Assembly: GCA_035704495.1 (NCBI GenBank)
Contig: DASSWW010000012.1
Location: forward strand, 1 to 17,484
DNA length: 17,484 bases
Source of the DNA: UBA6022 sp035704495
Lineage (GTDB): Bacteria > Patescibacteriota > Saccharimonadia > Saccharimonadales > Saccharimonadaceae
Direction: 5' to 3'
Below, one piece after another: positions 5,244 through 14,082 of the stretch (position 1 is its first letter; each line of letters starts with the position of its first letter). The notes under the pieces were generated by a model. The model did not search any database. It was not told the DNA's origin and saw nothing but the letters and a program-made list of their open reading frames with translations. Made by a program: the position numbers and the translations under genes.

Positions 5244-6101
5244 ATGAAAATCAATAGAGCCACCCCAGATAAGCATAACTACTTACGTCTTTTGACCGAA
5301 ATTGCTAAAGTGCCAAAGTATATTTATTTTACTGGTAACTTGCCGCCCGAACGCGTTCCGACAGTTGCCGTCATCGGTACGCGCAAGCCAACCGCCTACG
5401 GAAAAGACGTCGCAACTACATTGACACACGACCTAGCAAAAAAGGGAGTCGTCATCGTTAGCGGCCTAGCGTTTGGTATCGATATCACCGCCCACCGGGC
5501 AGCAATTGACGCAGGCGGGACGACCATCGCCGTCCTGGCAAGCAGTGTCGACATGGTATCACCGCGCTCAAACCAAGACGTCGCCGATAGCATTATTAGT
5601 AGCGGCGGGGCAATCCTCAGCGAATACGAGCCGCCGACCGATGCGCGCATTTATCAATTTTTGGAACGTAACCGAATCGTCAGCGGACTATCCGATGCTG
5701 TCATTGTTATCGAAGCCGCAGCCCGTAGCGGTGTGCTTTCTACGGTTGCTCACGCACTAGAACAGGGCAAGGAAGTGTTCGTCGTACCAGGCAATATTAC
5801 CAGTCCATTATCGGCCGGTTGCAATGCACTGTTAAAACAAGGTGCGCATATCGTTACCTGTGCCGAAGATGTTTTAGAAGTAATCGCCCCGCAACTGCTA
5901 CAGCCGCAATCAGCGTTGCCGCTGGGTAGCACACCCCTAGAAGCATTAATTATAGAGTTGCTACAATCAGGTATTCGCGACGGTGATGAACTGCAGCGTC
6001 TATCAAACACGGTCGCTGCCGAATTTAATCAAGCACTGACCATGATGGAAATTAACGGCATATTACGCGGGCTTGGCGGCAATCAATGGACACTTAAGTA
6101 A
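5244..6101 (+). CDS. dprA: DNA-processing protein DprA (Smf)
   Basis: DprA binds incoming single-stranded DNA during natural transformation and loads RecA. The 285-residue protein is short for the family: it has no N-terminal SAM-like domain and starts close to the Rossmann-like core. Core motifs are VAVIGTRKPT (41-50), VSGLAFGIDITAHRAAI (72-88), RNRIVSGLS (142-150), EAAARSGVLST (157-167), VFVVPGNI (178-185) and the SAGCNALLKQGA segment (190-201). A C-terminal winged-helix-like domain covers about 225-285. The start is the ATG at 5244, without a Shine-Dalgarno. It heads the plus-strand run and lies directly behind the divergent RNA promoter. Its presence fits a competence pathway, but no other com gene is in the window. 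Confidence 0.94.
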   Translation: MKINRATPDKHNYLRLLTEIAKVPKYIYFTGNLPPERVPTVAVIGTRKPTAYGKDVATTLTHDLAKKGVVIVSGLAFGIDITAHRAAIDAGGTTIAVLASSVDMVSPRSNQDVADSIISSGGAILSEYEPPTDARIYQFLERNRIVSGLSDAVIVIEAAARSGVLSTVAHALEQGKEVFVVPGNITSPLSAGCNALLKQGAHIVTCAEDVLEVIAPQLLQPQSALPLGSTPLEALIIELLQSGIRDGDELQRLSNTVAAEFNQALTMMEINGILRGLGGNQWTLK

Positions 6102-6153
6102 TTGTTCATTTATTGACTTTTTATTTCATAGCTTCGTACGTTTGTCATAATCA

Positions 6154-6162
6154 TGCTAGAAT
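6154..6162 (+). promoter_or_regulatory. Extended -10 promoter of the CDP-alcohol phosphatidyltransferase gene
   Basis: TGCTAGAAT is an extended -10 that ends 7 nt before the ATG at 6170. Initiation would fall on or next to the start codon, predicting a leaderless mRNA. No Shine-Dalgarno is present. Confidence 0.5.
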
Positions 6163-6169
6163 ATATAAA

Positions 6170-6751
6170 ATGAAATCACGTGAACGTAATCTATCGCTAG
6201 CCGAACTAAGCCCTGCTGCAACTGCTATTAGTGCAGCCGGGTTTGGGTTGGTTTTAAAAGGCTGTTCAGAAATCAACACCACACGTGGAGTTGTCGAAAT
6301 TGCCGTCGGCAGGGGACTAGATGGCGTTGACGGCACTGTTGCTAGACTATTAGATCAAGAAAGCGACGCCGGCGCACTGGTGGATGCAGGATTAGATAAA
6401 TTTGGTATTCTGGCCGTATCAATCGCCGCTTGGAAAACACAGGCAATTCCACGCCCCGTTATTGCAACGGTCGTCGCCAAAAATGCGCTCAGTGCCGGGT
6501 TGACCTACGTTCATGGCAAACGTCATCCTAATGAATCATTTCGACCAACCAACTGGGGAAAAGCATCGATGGCGACCGACAGCGTTGCCTATGGCGCGTA
6601 CCTAGAAGCCAACGCTCTAGAACACGAACACCCTGAAAAAATAGAAGAGCAAAAAGTCGCCCGCCAAATTGGACGCACCGCTGTAACAGCAGGACTCGTC
6701 TCGGGCGCTGTTTCACTTGCCCAATACACCAAACGTGCACTTGGAAAATAA
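6170..6751 (+). CDS. CDP-alcohol phosphatidyltransferase family protein
   Basis: This 193-residue membrane enzyme belongs to the family that makes phospholipid head groups from CDP-activated lipids. The full signature is present: D51-x2-D54-G55-x2-A58-R59-x8-G68-x3-D72-x3-D76, the metal- and CDP-binding residues. Hydrophobic segments flank it (about 12-31, 78-90, 95-112, 170-186), fewer and weaker than in typical members. The acceptor alcohol cannot be told; phosphatidylglycerophosphate synthase is the commonest small relative. I start at the ATG at 6170, because an extended -10 lies just before it and an in-frame ATG at 6113 precedes that promoter. No partner lipid gene is nearby. Confidence 0.8.
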   Translation: MKSRERNLSLAELSPAATAISAAGFGLVLKGCSEINTTRGVVEIAVGRGLDGVDGTVARLLDQESDAGALVDAGLDKFGILAVSIAAWKTQAIPRPVIATVVAKNALSAGLTYVHGKRHPNESFRPTNWGKASMATDSVAYGAYLEANALEHEHPEKIEEQKVARQIGRTAVTAGLVSGAVSLAQYTKRALGK

Positions 6752-6768
6752 CGAATACATCTTTTTTG

Positions 6769-6797
6769 TTTACAAATCACCTCATCTTGCGTACTAT
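6769..6797 (+). promoter_or_regulatory. Promoter of topA
   Basis: TTTACA (6769-6774), a 17-bp spacer, then TACTAT (6792-6797), with a start expected near 6804. The leader of about 37 nt holds an inverted repeat, TTGTGC (6804-6809) and GCACAA (6825-6830), and no Shine-Dalgarno. The hairpin ends about 10 nt before the ATG and could affect ribosome access. Confidence 0.55.
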
Positions 6798-6840
6798 TAG
6801 GCATTGTGCAAGAGTAAAGCGTAAGCACAAGTAATTATAT

Positions 6841-9222
6841 ATGAGTAAAAATTTAGTTATCGTCGAGTCACCAGCCAAAGCCAAAACTATCGAGAAATAT
6901 CTGGGTAAAGATTTTCATGTCCTTTCTAGCGTCGGCCATATCCGCAGTATTGCCAAAAAGGTAAAGGGCGGGGCAGAGCCAATCGAAGTTAAAAATGGTT
7001 TCCAGACAACTTACGAAATTGATCCCGAAAAAAAGAAAACCGTCGCCGAACTGCGCAAAGCCGTCAAAGACGCTGATACCGTTTGGCTCGCAACCGATGA
7101 AGACCGCGAAGGCGAGGCGATTGCTTGGCATCTTTGTGAAGTCCTGAAACTCGATCCAAAAACGACAAAACGTATCGTGTTCCACGAAATCACCAAGAAT
7201 GCCATTGAAGAGGCTGTCAAACATCCACGGACAGTTGATATGAGTCTGGTTCAGGCGCAACAAGCTCGTCAGATCCTTGACCGATTAGTTGGATTTGAAT
7301 TATCACCCGTTGTCTGGCAAAAAGTACCTGGCGGCAAATCTGCTGGTCGCGTTCAGTCACCAGCCGTCCGATTATTAGTCGAACGTGAACGCGAAATCGA
7401 CGCCTTTAGCGGATCGTTCAGTTTTAAAATCACTGCCGAATTTATGCATGACGGCCAACTAATGAAAGCTGAATTGCCAAAGCGATTCGACACCGAAACT
7501 GAAGCGAAAAGCTTTTTAGAATCGCTCATCGGCGCCTCTTTCACCGTTTCTGACATCAGCACCAGCCCCAGCACCCGCAATCCCAGTGCACCGTTTACCA
7601 CCAGTACCTTACAGCAAGACGCCAACAGTCGGCTAGGCTTTGGTGCCAAAGCTACCATGTCTAGCGCCCAAAAACTGTACCAAGAAGGTAAAATCACCTA
7701 TATGCGTACCGATTCGATGAATCTAGGTAATGAAGCAATTGCCGCTGCGGCTAATTACATAAAAAGTACATTCGGCGAACAATACAGCCAAGTGCGCAAA
7801 TTCAAAACCAAATCGGCCGGCGCCCAAGAAGCCCACGAAGCAATCCGCCCAACCAACATGGCAGCCGAACGGGGCAGTAATAATGAGTACGACCAAAAAC
7901 TATACGCATTAATCCGCAACCGCACGCTGGCCAGCCAAATGGCGCCAGCCAAATTAGAAAAAACAGTGGTCACTATTACTATTTCGACCGCCAGCCAAAT
8001 CTTTGAAGCCAAGGGTGAAGTCATTATTTTCGACGGCTTTTTGAAAGTATACGGTGCCAGCAAAAAAGATGCTGATATTTTACCGGCCGTCACTAGTGGC
8101 GATACGCTAGCCCTTCAAACCGCGACCGCCAAACAAGTCTTTGCCAGGCCACCAGCCCGCTATAGCGAAGGTAGTTTGGTTAAAAAACTCGAAGATTTAG
8201 GTATTGGCCGCCCGTCTACCTACGCTACAATCATTAATACCGTGCAGGTGCGTGGCTATGCCGAAAAAGGCGAAGGCGAGGGCACACCCCGTGAAGTTAT
8301 CGTGTACACATTAGATAATGACCACGTTAATCGTGATGTCATCCAAGAAAAAACCGGCGCCGACCGTGGTAAATTAGTCCCAACCGCTGCTGGACAAGTA
8401 CTAAGCGACTTTTTGCTTAATCATTTCGACAAAATCGTCGACTATGGTTTTACCGCCAAAGTTGAAGAAGAGTTTGACGAAATTTCCCAGGGCAAACTCG
8501 AACGAAACGCCATGCTGCAAAATTTTTACACGCCGTTCCACGAACTTATCGAACAATCTGGCGGCATTGACCGCAGTACCGTTGCCCAGGCCCGCGAAAT
8601 CGGCACCGATCCAAAATCAGGCAAACCAGTCTTGGCGCGCTTTGGTCGTTTTGGCCCCATGCTACAGCTAGGCAGTACCGAAGACAAAGAAAACAAACCG
8701 CAATTTGCCCCAATGCCAGCTGGTAAAAAAATAGAAACCGTCAGCCTAGAAGAAGCACTGCACGCCTTTAAACTACCCCGCGTCGTCGGTCAAACACCGC
8801 AAGGCGAGGATATCAAGGCAAACGTCGGTCGTTTTGGCCCCTATGTCCAGGTAGGAAAGTTATTTGTCAGTATCAAACCACTTGACCCACACACTATCAC
8901 CCACGAACAAGCAGTCGAGTTATATAATGAAAAACTCAAAACTGAAGCAGAAAAGAACGTAGCTGACTTTGGTGATGGTATCAAAGTATTAAAAGGTCGT
9001 TATGGCCCCTATATTACTGACGGTAAAAAGAACGCCAAAGTCCCTAAAGACGTCGAACCTGCCGCTGTCACTCATGCACAAGCCAAAGAACTGCTCGCCG
9101 CCGCGCCAGCCGCTAAAAAAGGACGATTTGGCCGCAAGGCAAGCAAAACAACGACAAAAAAGACTCCTGCTAAAAAGCCAGCCGCTAAAAAAGTCACCAC
9201 AACGCGCAAATCCGCAAAGTAA
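6841..9222 (+). CDS. topA: DNA topoisomerase I (type IA)
   Basis: This 793-residue enzyme relaxes negative supercoils by single-strand passage. The Toprim domain starts at VIVESPAKAKTI (E9), with the metal-binding TDEDREGEA at 85-93. SAGRVQSPAVRLLVERE (168-184) is in the core domain, the catalytic Tyr287 lies in ITYMRTDSM, and GRPSTYATIINTVQ is conserved in domain I/III. The C-terminus has no Cys4 zinc fingers; it has three or more Topo_C repeats of the G-R-[FY]-G-P type (near residues 602, 663 and 719). It ends in a Lys/Ala-rich tail (about 755-793) with AKKPAAKK units, like the tails that aid DNA binding in actinobacterial TopA. It is transcribed from its own promoter, and no clear terminator follows. 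Confidence 0.97.
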   Translation: MSKNLVIVESPAKAKTIEKYLGKDFHVLSSVGHIRSIAKKVKGGAEPIEVKNGFQTTYEIDPEKKKTVAELRKAVKDADTVWLATDEDREGEAIAWHLCEVLKLDPKTTKRIVFHEITKNAIEEAVKHPRTVDMSLVQAQQARQILDRLVGFELSPVVWQKVPGGKSAGRVQSPAVRLLVEREREIDAFSGSFSFKITAEFMHDGQLMKAELPKRFDTETEAKSFLESLIGASFTVSDISTSPSTRNPSAPFTTSTLQQDANSRLGFGAKATMSSAQKLYQEGKITYMRTDSMNLGNEAIAAAANYIKSTFGEQYSQVRKFKTKSAGAQEAHEAIRPTNMAAERGSNNEYDQKLYALIRNRTLASQMAPAKLEKTVVTITISTASQIFEAKGEVIIFDGFLKVYGASKKDADILPAVTSGDTLALQTATAKQVFARPPARYSEGSLVKKLEDLGIGRPSTYATIINTVQVRGYAEKGEGEGTPREVIVYTLDNDHVNRDVIQEKTGADRGKLVPTAAGQVLSDFLLNHFDKIVDYGFTAKVEEEFDEISQGKLERNAMLQNFYTPFHELIEQSGGIDRSTVAQAREIGTDPKSGKPVLARFGRFGPMLQLGSTEDKENKPQFAPMPAGKKIETVSLEEALHAFKLPRVVGQTPQGEDIKANVGRFGPYVQVGKLFVSIKPLDPHTITHEQAVELYNEKLKTEAEKNVADFGDGIKVLKGRYGPYITDGKKNAKVPKDVEPAAVTHAQAKELLAAAPAAKKGRFGRKASKTTTKKTPAKKPAAKKVTTTRKSAK

Positions 9223-9402
9223 CCTTTGTTTCAAAATATCTCTCTATCTATGATAAATTTGACTAATCAACAGAGGATGGTCTTAAAATCGAGGCATTAT
9301 TATGCACCTTTACGGATACGCGACTGAATTATTATTTGACCACACCATAACATAAGCAATAAGAAAGTCTCATGACATTCTTTACTTGTACCGTCTATTT
9401 CA

Positions 9403-9411
9403 TGCTATAAT
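9403..9411 (+). promoter_or_regulatory. Upstream extended -10 promoter (tandem with 9432)
   Basis: TGCTATAAT is a perfect TATAAT with the extended TGC. TTTACT/TTACTT near 9381-9387 is a plausible weak -35 at 18-19 bp. It lies about 50 bp upstream of the consensus promoter of the sigma-4/HARE gene, giving a tandem arrangement. Confidence 0.5.
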
Positions 9412-9431
9412 TAGTCAGATAGACAAACTAT

Positions 9432-9460
9432 TTGACATTCTGAGAACTTTGTTCTATAAT
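9432..9460 (+). promoter_or_regulatory. Perfect consensus sigma-70 promoter of the sigma-4/HARE regulator
   Basis: TTGACA (9432-9437), exactly 17 bp, then TATAAT (9455-9460): 12 of 12 consensus bases at optimal spacing. The start is expected near 9467, leaving a leader of about 59 nt. Purine-rich AGAGGTG and AAAGGAAG lie in that leader, the latter 12-14 nt before the ATG. Confidence 0.85.
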
Positions 9461-9525
9461 TGACATAAGTAACAAAACAAGCACTATTCGACAGAGGTGA
9501 TACGGAAAGGAAGACCAACAGCGTC

Positions 9526-10581
9526 ATGGACCAACCCCAACAAACAGATACCGCAGCCATGCTGAAACAAGCAGTAACCGATATTCTTGAGGTGATCGAG
9601 CAAGAGCGTGAACGCGAAATTATAACACGTCGATTCGGACTTTTTGACCGCCGTGAAACGCTAGAACAAATTGGTGAACTTTTAGGCATCACTCGTGAAC
9701 GCGTCCGACAATTAGAAAAAGCGATTCTTATCCGCCTTAAAATCACCGCTGAAGACAACAAAGTGCCTGCAATTAATGATGTCGAACGCATGATTATTCG
9801 CGATTTATCCGAAAATGGCCGCGTCGCACGCATGCAAGACATTACTGATCGACTGATTGGCTACAAAGCCGATGTACGAAGTCGCGCCCACATTGCATTC
9901 ATTGCCGAACTGTCACCAAATCTGGTTGTTGTTGGTGAAAATGATCATTACCACCACACCGTTGGCATCAAACAATATGGCGACGAGAAAAAAATCAAAG
10001 CCAACGTTGATGAAATCGTTAAAACCATCAAAAAACATGGTAAACCACTTCAGATAGAAGAACTCCACACTCTGTTAAAGCATGAAAATCCTAACCAAGC
10101 CCGTGCGCTTGCCAGTATCAGCAAGCACCTAGCACACCTAAAAGACGATTGGGGACTTGCTAAATGGCCGACCGTCAATCCAAAAAATATTCGTGACAAA
10201 ATCTACGTTATTTTGGCTGAAAACGGCAAACCAATGCACTTTTCTGACATCGCAAAATCAATCAAAGACAGCGAATTCAAACGTAAAGACGTCACCACGC
10301 AGGCTATTCACAACGAACTTATCAAGGATAAGCGATTTGTATTAATCGGCCGTGGTATTTATGCACTTGATAACTGGGGATTCTCGAAGGGAACTGTCGC
10401 TGACATTATTACCGGCGTCCTAAAAGACGCTAACGAACCACTTCACCGTGACGAAATCGTTAAACGCGTCCTCAAAAGCCGCCAAGTAAAAGAAACGACT
10501 ATTTTATTGAATCTGCAAAGCAAAACACAGTTCAAGCGTGTCGCCAAAGCTACCTACGCCCTGGACGAACCAGCAAAATAG
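9526..10581 (+). CDS. Sigma-70 region 4-like HTH protein with HARE-type winged-helix repeats
   Basis: The 351-residue protein has an N-terminal sigma region 4-like segment (about 24-72): the RERE-IITRRFGLF stretch, then the HTH around ETLEQIGELLGITRERVRQ, which is nearly the region 4.2 motif that contacts the -35 box. No region 2 or 3 is present, so it is not a complete sigma factor. The remainder reads as successive winged-helix units. The clearest is at about 222-284, with KPMHFSDIAKSI and FVLIGRGIYALDNW, typical of HARE-HTH domains as in the RNA polymerase delta subunit. Weaker units lie at about 83-155, 156-215 and 286-348. A role in modulating RNA polymerase or binding DNA is likely but inferred. 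The ATG at 9526 has only a distant Shine-Dalgarno (12-14 nt); a Met at 9559 is an alternative. The next gene follows after 46 bp and may be co-transcribed. Confidence 0.85.
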   Translation: MDQPQQTDTAAMLKQAVTDILEVIEQEREREIITRRFGLFDRRETLEQIGELLGITRERVRQLEKAILIRLKITAEDNKVPAINDVERMIIRDLSENGRVARMQDITDRLIGYKADVRSRAHIAFIAELSPNLVVVGENDHYHHTVGIKQYGDEKKIKANVDEIVKTIKKHGKPLQIEELHTLLKHENPNQARALASISKHLAHLKDDWGLAKWPTVNPKNIRDKIYVILAENGKPMHFSDIAKSIKDSEFKRKDVTTQAIHNELIKDKRFVLIGRGIYALDNWGFSKGTVADIITGVLKDANEPLHRDEIVKRVLKSRQVKETTILLNLQSKTQFKRVAKATYALDEPAK

Positions 10582-10627
10582 CCACCCTTGCAAAGAGGGC
10601 GGGCAGGTGAGACAATAAACGGTAGTT

Positions 10628-13465
10628 ATGGATGTACTTTTGTGGGTTATTAATCTATTGCTACAATGGTACGTTTGGCTACCAGTTGTACTTATTTTAG
10701 CGTACCTGACGTGGCGAAATTATCGTCAAATTGACGTCGTCAGGTCTTTTGAAAGTGTCCTGTTGATTCTCGAAATTCCAAAAGCTAACGACAAGTCAGA
10801 GTTAGCCGCTGAACAGTTATTTGCCAGTTTACACGGTATTTTACGCGACCGTGACGAACTAAAACAAACCGCCGGTATCCAAGAACACCTTAGCTTTGAA
10901 ATCGCCTCGGTGAATGGTCAAATCCGTTTTTATACCTGGGTGCCAAAAACCTTGCAAAGTTTTGTTGAAGGCCAAATTTATTCGCAATATCCCACCGTTC
11001 AGATTCACGAAGCCGACGAAGATTATGTGGCACACGAACGACAGCACAGTGTTGTTTATACCTCTGAGGTCACGTTGTCCGATAGTGAGTTTTTACCGAT
11101 TAAAACGTTTCAAAGTTTTGAAGTCGATCCGCTAGCTGGCATCACCGGCACCCTGGCAAAACTAGAATCAACCGGCGAAGAATTATGGGTCCAAGTGCTG
11201 ACTCGGCCTATCGCCGATAATTGGCAAAAAGCATCTGATAGATGGATAAGTAATGTCAAAAATGGCAATCCACTAGGATTTTTAATGGGCGAGGGTATTA
11301 GCATAAAATGGTTTGCTGGATTATTTGAAGCGTTATGGCGACCACCAGAGCAGGGAACTGGCGCCGGCGGAACAGCCAAAGAACTATCTGAACGCGACAA
11401 AACTCGCCTCGCCGAAGCAGAAAAAAAAGCCACAAAATTAGGATATCAGGTGAAAATTCGCCTTGCTTACCTAGGCGAAAGTGAATCGAATGCCAAACTG
11501 CGCATGCAGGCGATCGTTGGTACGTTCAAACAGTTTAATAGCACCAACCTAAACGGCTTTCGCATGACGAAAACCAGTTTTAGAAAAGAAGACCTGGCGC
11601 ATTATCGATCACGCCTTTTCTCGGATCGTGGATTTATTTTAAATATCGAAGAACTCGCCAGTGTCTTTCACTTGCCGCACACTAACGTGGAAACGCCTAA
11701 TATCGTTTGGGCCAGCAACAAAACCGCAGAACCACCAGCTAAACTACCGGTTATTACTGGCAACGAAGCAATCGACGAAAACATCAGCGCATTTGGGCTG
11801 ACCAATTTTCGGGGCATGAATCATCAATTTGGTATGTTGCGTTCTGATCGTAGCCGTCATGTCTATATTATCGGACAAACTGGTGCAGGTAAGTCCGGAA
11901 CGCTCGAACTATTTGCACTGTCAGACATTTTTCAAGGCCACGGCTATGCAATTATCGACCCACACGGCGACTTTGCGGTCGATAATATGCGTTTTATTCC
12001 CGAATCACGCATGAAAGATGTCGTTTATTTTAATCCCGCCGACACAGCCTTTCCTCTGGGATTCAACCCGTTAGAAGTCACCGATCCAGCGCACAAAACG
12101 AATATCAGCTCAGAAGTTATTGGGGTGCTAAAACGCATGTTCGGTGAGTCCTGGGGGCCGCGACTCGAGTATATTTTGCGCTACACCATTCTGGCGCTGC
12201 TTGATCGTCCTTCGACAACTATGTTAGATATTACCCGCATGCTGACAGACAAAAAATTCCGCGAAGAGACGCTTGGTTATTGTACAGACACCGTCGTTAT
12301 GCAGTTTTGGCGCGTCGAGTTTGCCAGTTGGAATGATAAGTTCGTTGCCGAAGCAATCGCGCCTGTCCTTAACAAAGTTGGTGCGTTTACCGCCAATCCT
12401 ATTATTCGTAACATCATTGGTCAACCAAAAAGTACCTTTAATATTCGCCAGATTATGGATGAAGGCAAGATTTTAATCGTTAATCTGTCAAAGGGATTAG
12501 TCGGTGAGGATAATGCCTCAATTCTAGGGGCGTTCCTTGTCACCAAAGTCCAGCTCGCAGCAATGTCGCGTTCAGATATCGCCAGAATCGAAGATCGTCG
12601 TCCGTTTTATCTGTACGTCGACGAGTTTCAAAACTTCGCAACCGATAGCTTTGCGACCATTCTTTCCGAAGCACGCAAATACGGGCTTAATTTAACCGTT
12701 GCCAACCAGTACATTTCACAGATGAGCGAAACCGTTCGCGACGCCGTATTTGGTAACGTCGGCACCATGATTTGCTTCCGCGTATCCGCTGATGATGCGC
12801 CAATCCTAGCGAAACAGTTCGAGCCACAGTTCGAGCCAACCGACCTGTTACAGATGCATAACCGTAACTTTATTATCAATATGGTCATCAAAGGTGAAAA
12901 GTCACCAGCATTTAGTGCTTCGACCCTAACCCTTCCGCCGCCACAGACCGATAACAGCAGTCGAATTATCGAAAACACCCGTCGCTACTACAGTCGCAGC
13001 CGATCAGACGTCGAGCAAGAAATTAGTGAGGCTATTCAGCCACCAGCCCACTTACAAGCTAAAAAACCCCCACAATCGGCCAGTCAAGCAAAACAATGGC
13101 CTATTAACGCCCAGTCACAGAATGTGACGCCAACGCGGCCTAAAACATCACCAAGGCCAGCCACAAAGGGGCTTGCGTCTGCTGCTGTTGAATCGCCGGC
13201 GCCAAAGCCAGAGCAGGGGAGCGAAAATAGCCATAATGAGAGTAGTGAAGCGCCGGTTAAAAAGAAACGAACCCGTACTCGCAAACGAAAGCCAGCAACC
13301 GATGCGTCCGGACAGCCGGTAAATCCTAGCCCACGACAGGCAACAGATGACCACAAAAAGCCGTCACAAGCTTCTGATCACCGATCTGACCAGCAGCCAT
13401 CGCCGCCGCCACGTGCTGCCGAGAAAAAAGAAGACGTTGATTCACACATTCTTCGATTACGATAG
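10628..13465 (+). CDS. TraG/VirD4-like type IV secretion/conjugation ATPase
   Basis: This 945-residue protein is probably a membrane-anchored DNA- or protein-pumping ATPase. It has one N-terminal membrane segment (about 8-28), then an unrecognised domain (about 35-340) that includes a charged helical part (about 255-285). The RecA-like motor has Walker A GQTGAGKSG at 416-424 (Lys422) followed by YAIIDPHGDF. Walker B is in FYLYVDEFQNF (Asp665, Glu666), and a coupling-protein-type SEARKYGLNLTVANQYISQM segment follows. The tail (about 800-945) is disordered, Pro/Ser/Gln-rich and very basic, with a KKKRTRTRKRK patch. The layout fits VirD4/TraG/TraM coupling proteins widespread in Saccharibacteria. 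Whether it moves DNA during conjugation or competence, or proteins into a host cell, cannot be told. No VirB genes are in the window. Confidence 0.85.
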   Translation: MDVLLWVINLLLQWYVWLPVVLILAYLTWRNYRQIDVVRSFESVLLILEIPKANDKSELAAEQLFASLHGILRDRDELKQTAGIQEHLSFEIASVNGQIRFYTWVPKTLQSFVEGQIYSQYPTVQIHEADEDYVAHERQHSVVYTSEVTLSDSEFLPIKTFQSFEVDPLAGITGTLAKLESTGEELWVQVLTRPIADNWQKASDRWISNVKNGNPLGFLMGEGISIKWFAGLFEALWRPPEQGTGAGGTAKELSERDKTRLAEAEKKATKLGYQVKIRLAYLGESESNAKLRMQAIVGTFKQFNSTNLNGFRMTKTSFRKEDLAHYRSRLFSDRGFILNIEELASVFHLPHTNVETPNIVWASNKTAEPPAKLPVITGNEAIDENISAFGLTNFRGMNHQFGMLRSDRSRHVYIIGQTGAGKSGTLELFALSDIFQGHGYAIIDPHGDFAVDNMRFIPESRMKDVVYFNPADTAFPLGFNPLEVTDPAHKTNISSEVIGVLKRMFGESWGPRLEYILRYTILALLDRPSTTMLDITRMLTDKKFREETLGYCTDTVVMQFWRVEFASWNDKFVAEAIAPVLNKVGAFTANPIIRNIIGQPKSTFNIRQIMDEGKILIVNLSKGLVGEDNASILGAFLVTKVQLAAMSRSDIARIEDRRPFYLYVDEFQNFATDSFATILSEARKYGLNLTVANQYISQMSETVRDAVFGNVGTMICFRVSADDAPILAKQFEPQFEPTDLLQMHNRNFIINMVIKGEKSPAFSASTLTLPPPQTDNSSRIIENTRRYYSRSRSDVEQEISEAIQPPAHLQAKKPPQSASQAKQWPINAQSQNVTPTRPKTSPRPATKGLASAAVESPAPKPEQGSENSHNESSEAPVKKKRTRTRKRKPATDASGQPVNPSPRQATDDHKKPSQASDHRSDQQPSPPPRAAEKKEDVDSHILRLR

Positions 13466-13571
13466 CTCTTGCTTGATGTTTTCATTTCTCACGCCATAAC
13501 CCATTCGTTGAACGATACTTACTTACTCCCCGGCCTATACATGTCGCATCAATTTCAATGCGAAAACAAAT

Positions 13572-13591
13572 AGAACAAAAATAGAACATTA
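13572..13591. repeat. 20-bp direct repeat, copy 1
   Basis: AGAACAAAAATAGAACATTA, identical to 14261-14280 and in the same orientation, 690 bp from start to start. Similarity stops beyond the 20 bp, apart from an A-rich flank. Confidence 0.85.
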
Positions 13592-14073
13592 TGAATAACT
13601 CGACTAGGCAGGACTTAGCATGCACATAGACGGATATTGGCAGCGTTGACATGTCAATAACGACCAAGCGCATATTTATGATAATCAGTAGGTGCAGCTA
13701 TATAAGCATATAGGCAGTGAAGAGAGTAGTTAAGAAATTATTTGTACGACAAAGCGTGAACGAGGGAAAACTATATACATAAATGTAAACAAGAGAACTA
13801 AATGTCTATAATGATTATGGGTCGCACAATATATCTTTTACGACATTAACTATAAACACATAAGATGATTACGTATACGTCTGGTTCTATGGTAAAAATA
13901 ACCCATAGCCCTACTAACAGGGTACTTTGTACTTATGTTGGTGGTATAGACTTCATGTTTGTAATAATTTATTAACTTTCATCGACACGCATGTACACCA
14001 ACTAGTTACATACCTCAAGCTAACAATCCACGCCCAAGAGTGCCAATTTTAACAACAACATCCATTACACAAG

Positions 14074-14082
14074 TTATCCACA
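14074..14082 (+). promoter_or_regulatory. Consensus DnaA box
   Basis: TTATCCACA matches the strong DnaA box consensus exactly. It is followed within 7 bp by the palindrome AATGATCATT and then a T-rich, G-poor tract. I found no second clear box within 800 bp, so it cannot be called an origin on this alone. Confidence 0.55.

Larger units (their letters stand above)
9223..9525 (+). other. Gene-free stretch between topA and the sigma-4/HARE gene
   Basis: About 300 bp with no credible coding frame. It holds the two tandem promoters above and a small hairpin (GCAT-TATT-ATGC near 9293-9304). I see no intrinsic terminator for topA, so read-through into the next gene is possible. Confidence 0.6.

Noticed and set aside
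10582..10627. Terminator between the sigma-4/HARE gene and the VirD4-like gene
   Set aside because: Only a 4-bp CCCT/AGGG stem with no T-run is present; co-transcription is more likely.
13482..13673. 63-residue minus-strand frame in the gap
   Set aside because: No ribosome site, no promoter at a sensible distance, mixed composition and a direct repeat inside it. It looks like a chance frame.
13770..13800. Possible dif site near the ATAAATGTAAACA sequence
   Set aside because: Only one arm resembles a XerD half-site (about 8 of 11 bases); the other arm does not match a XerC half-site.
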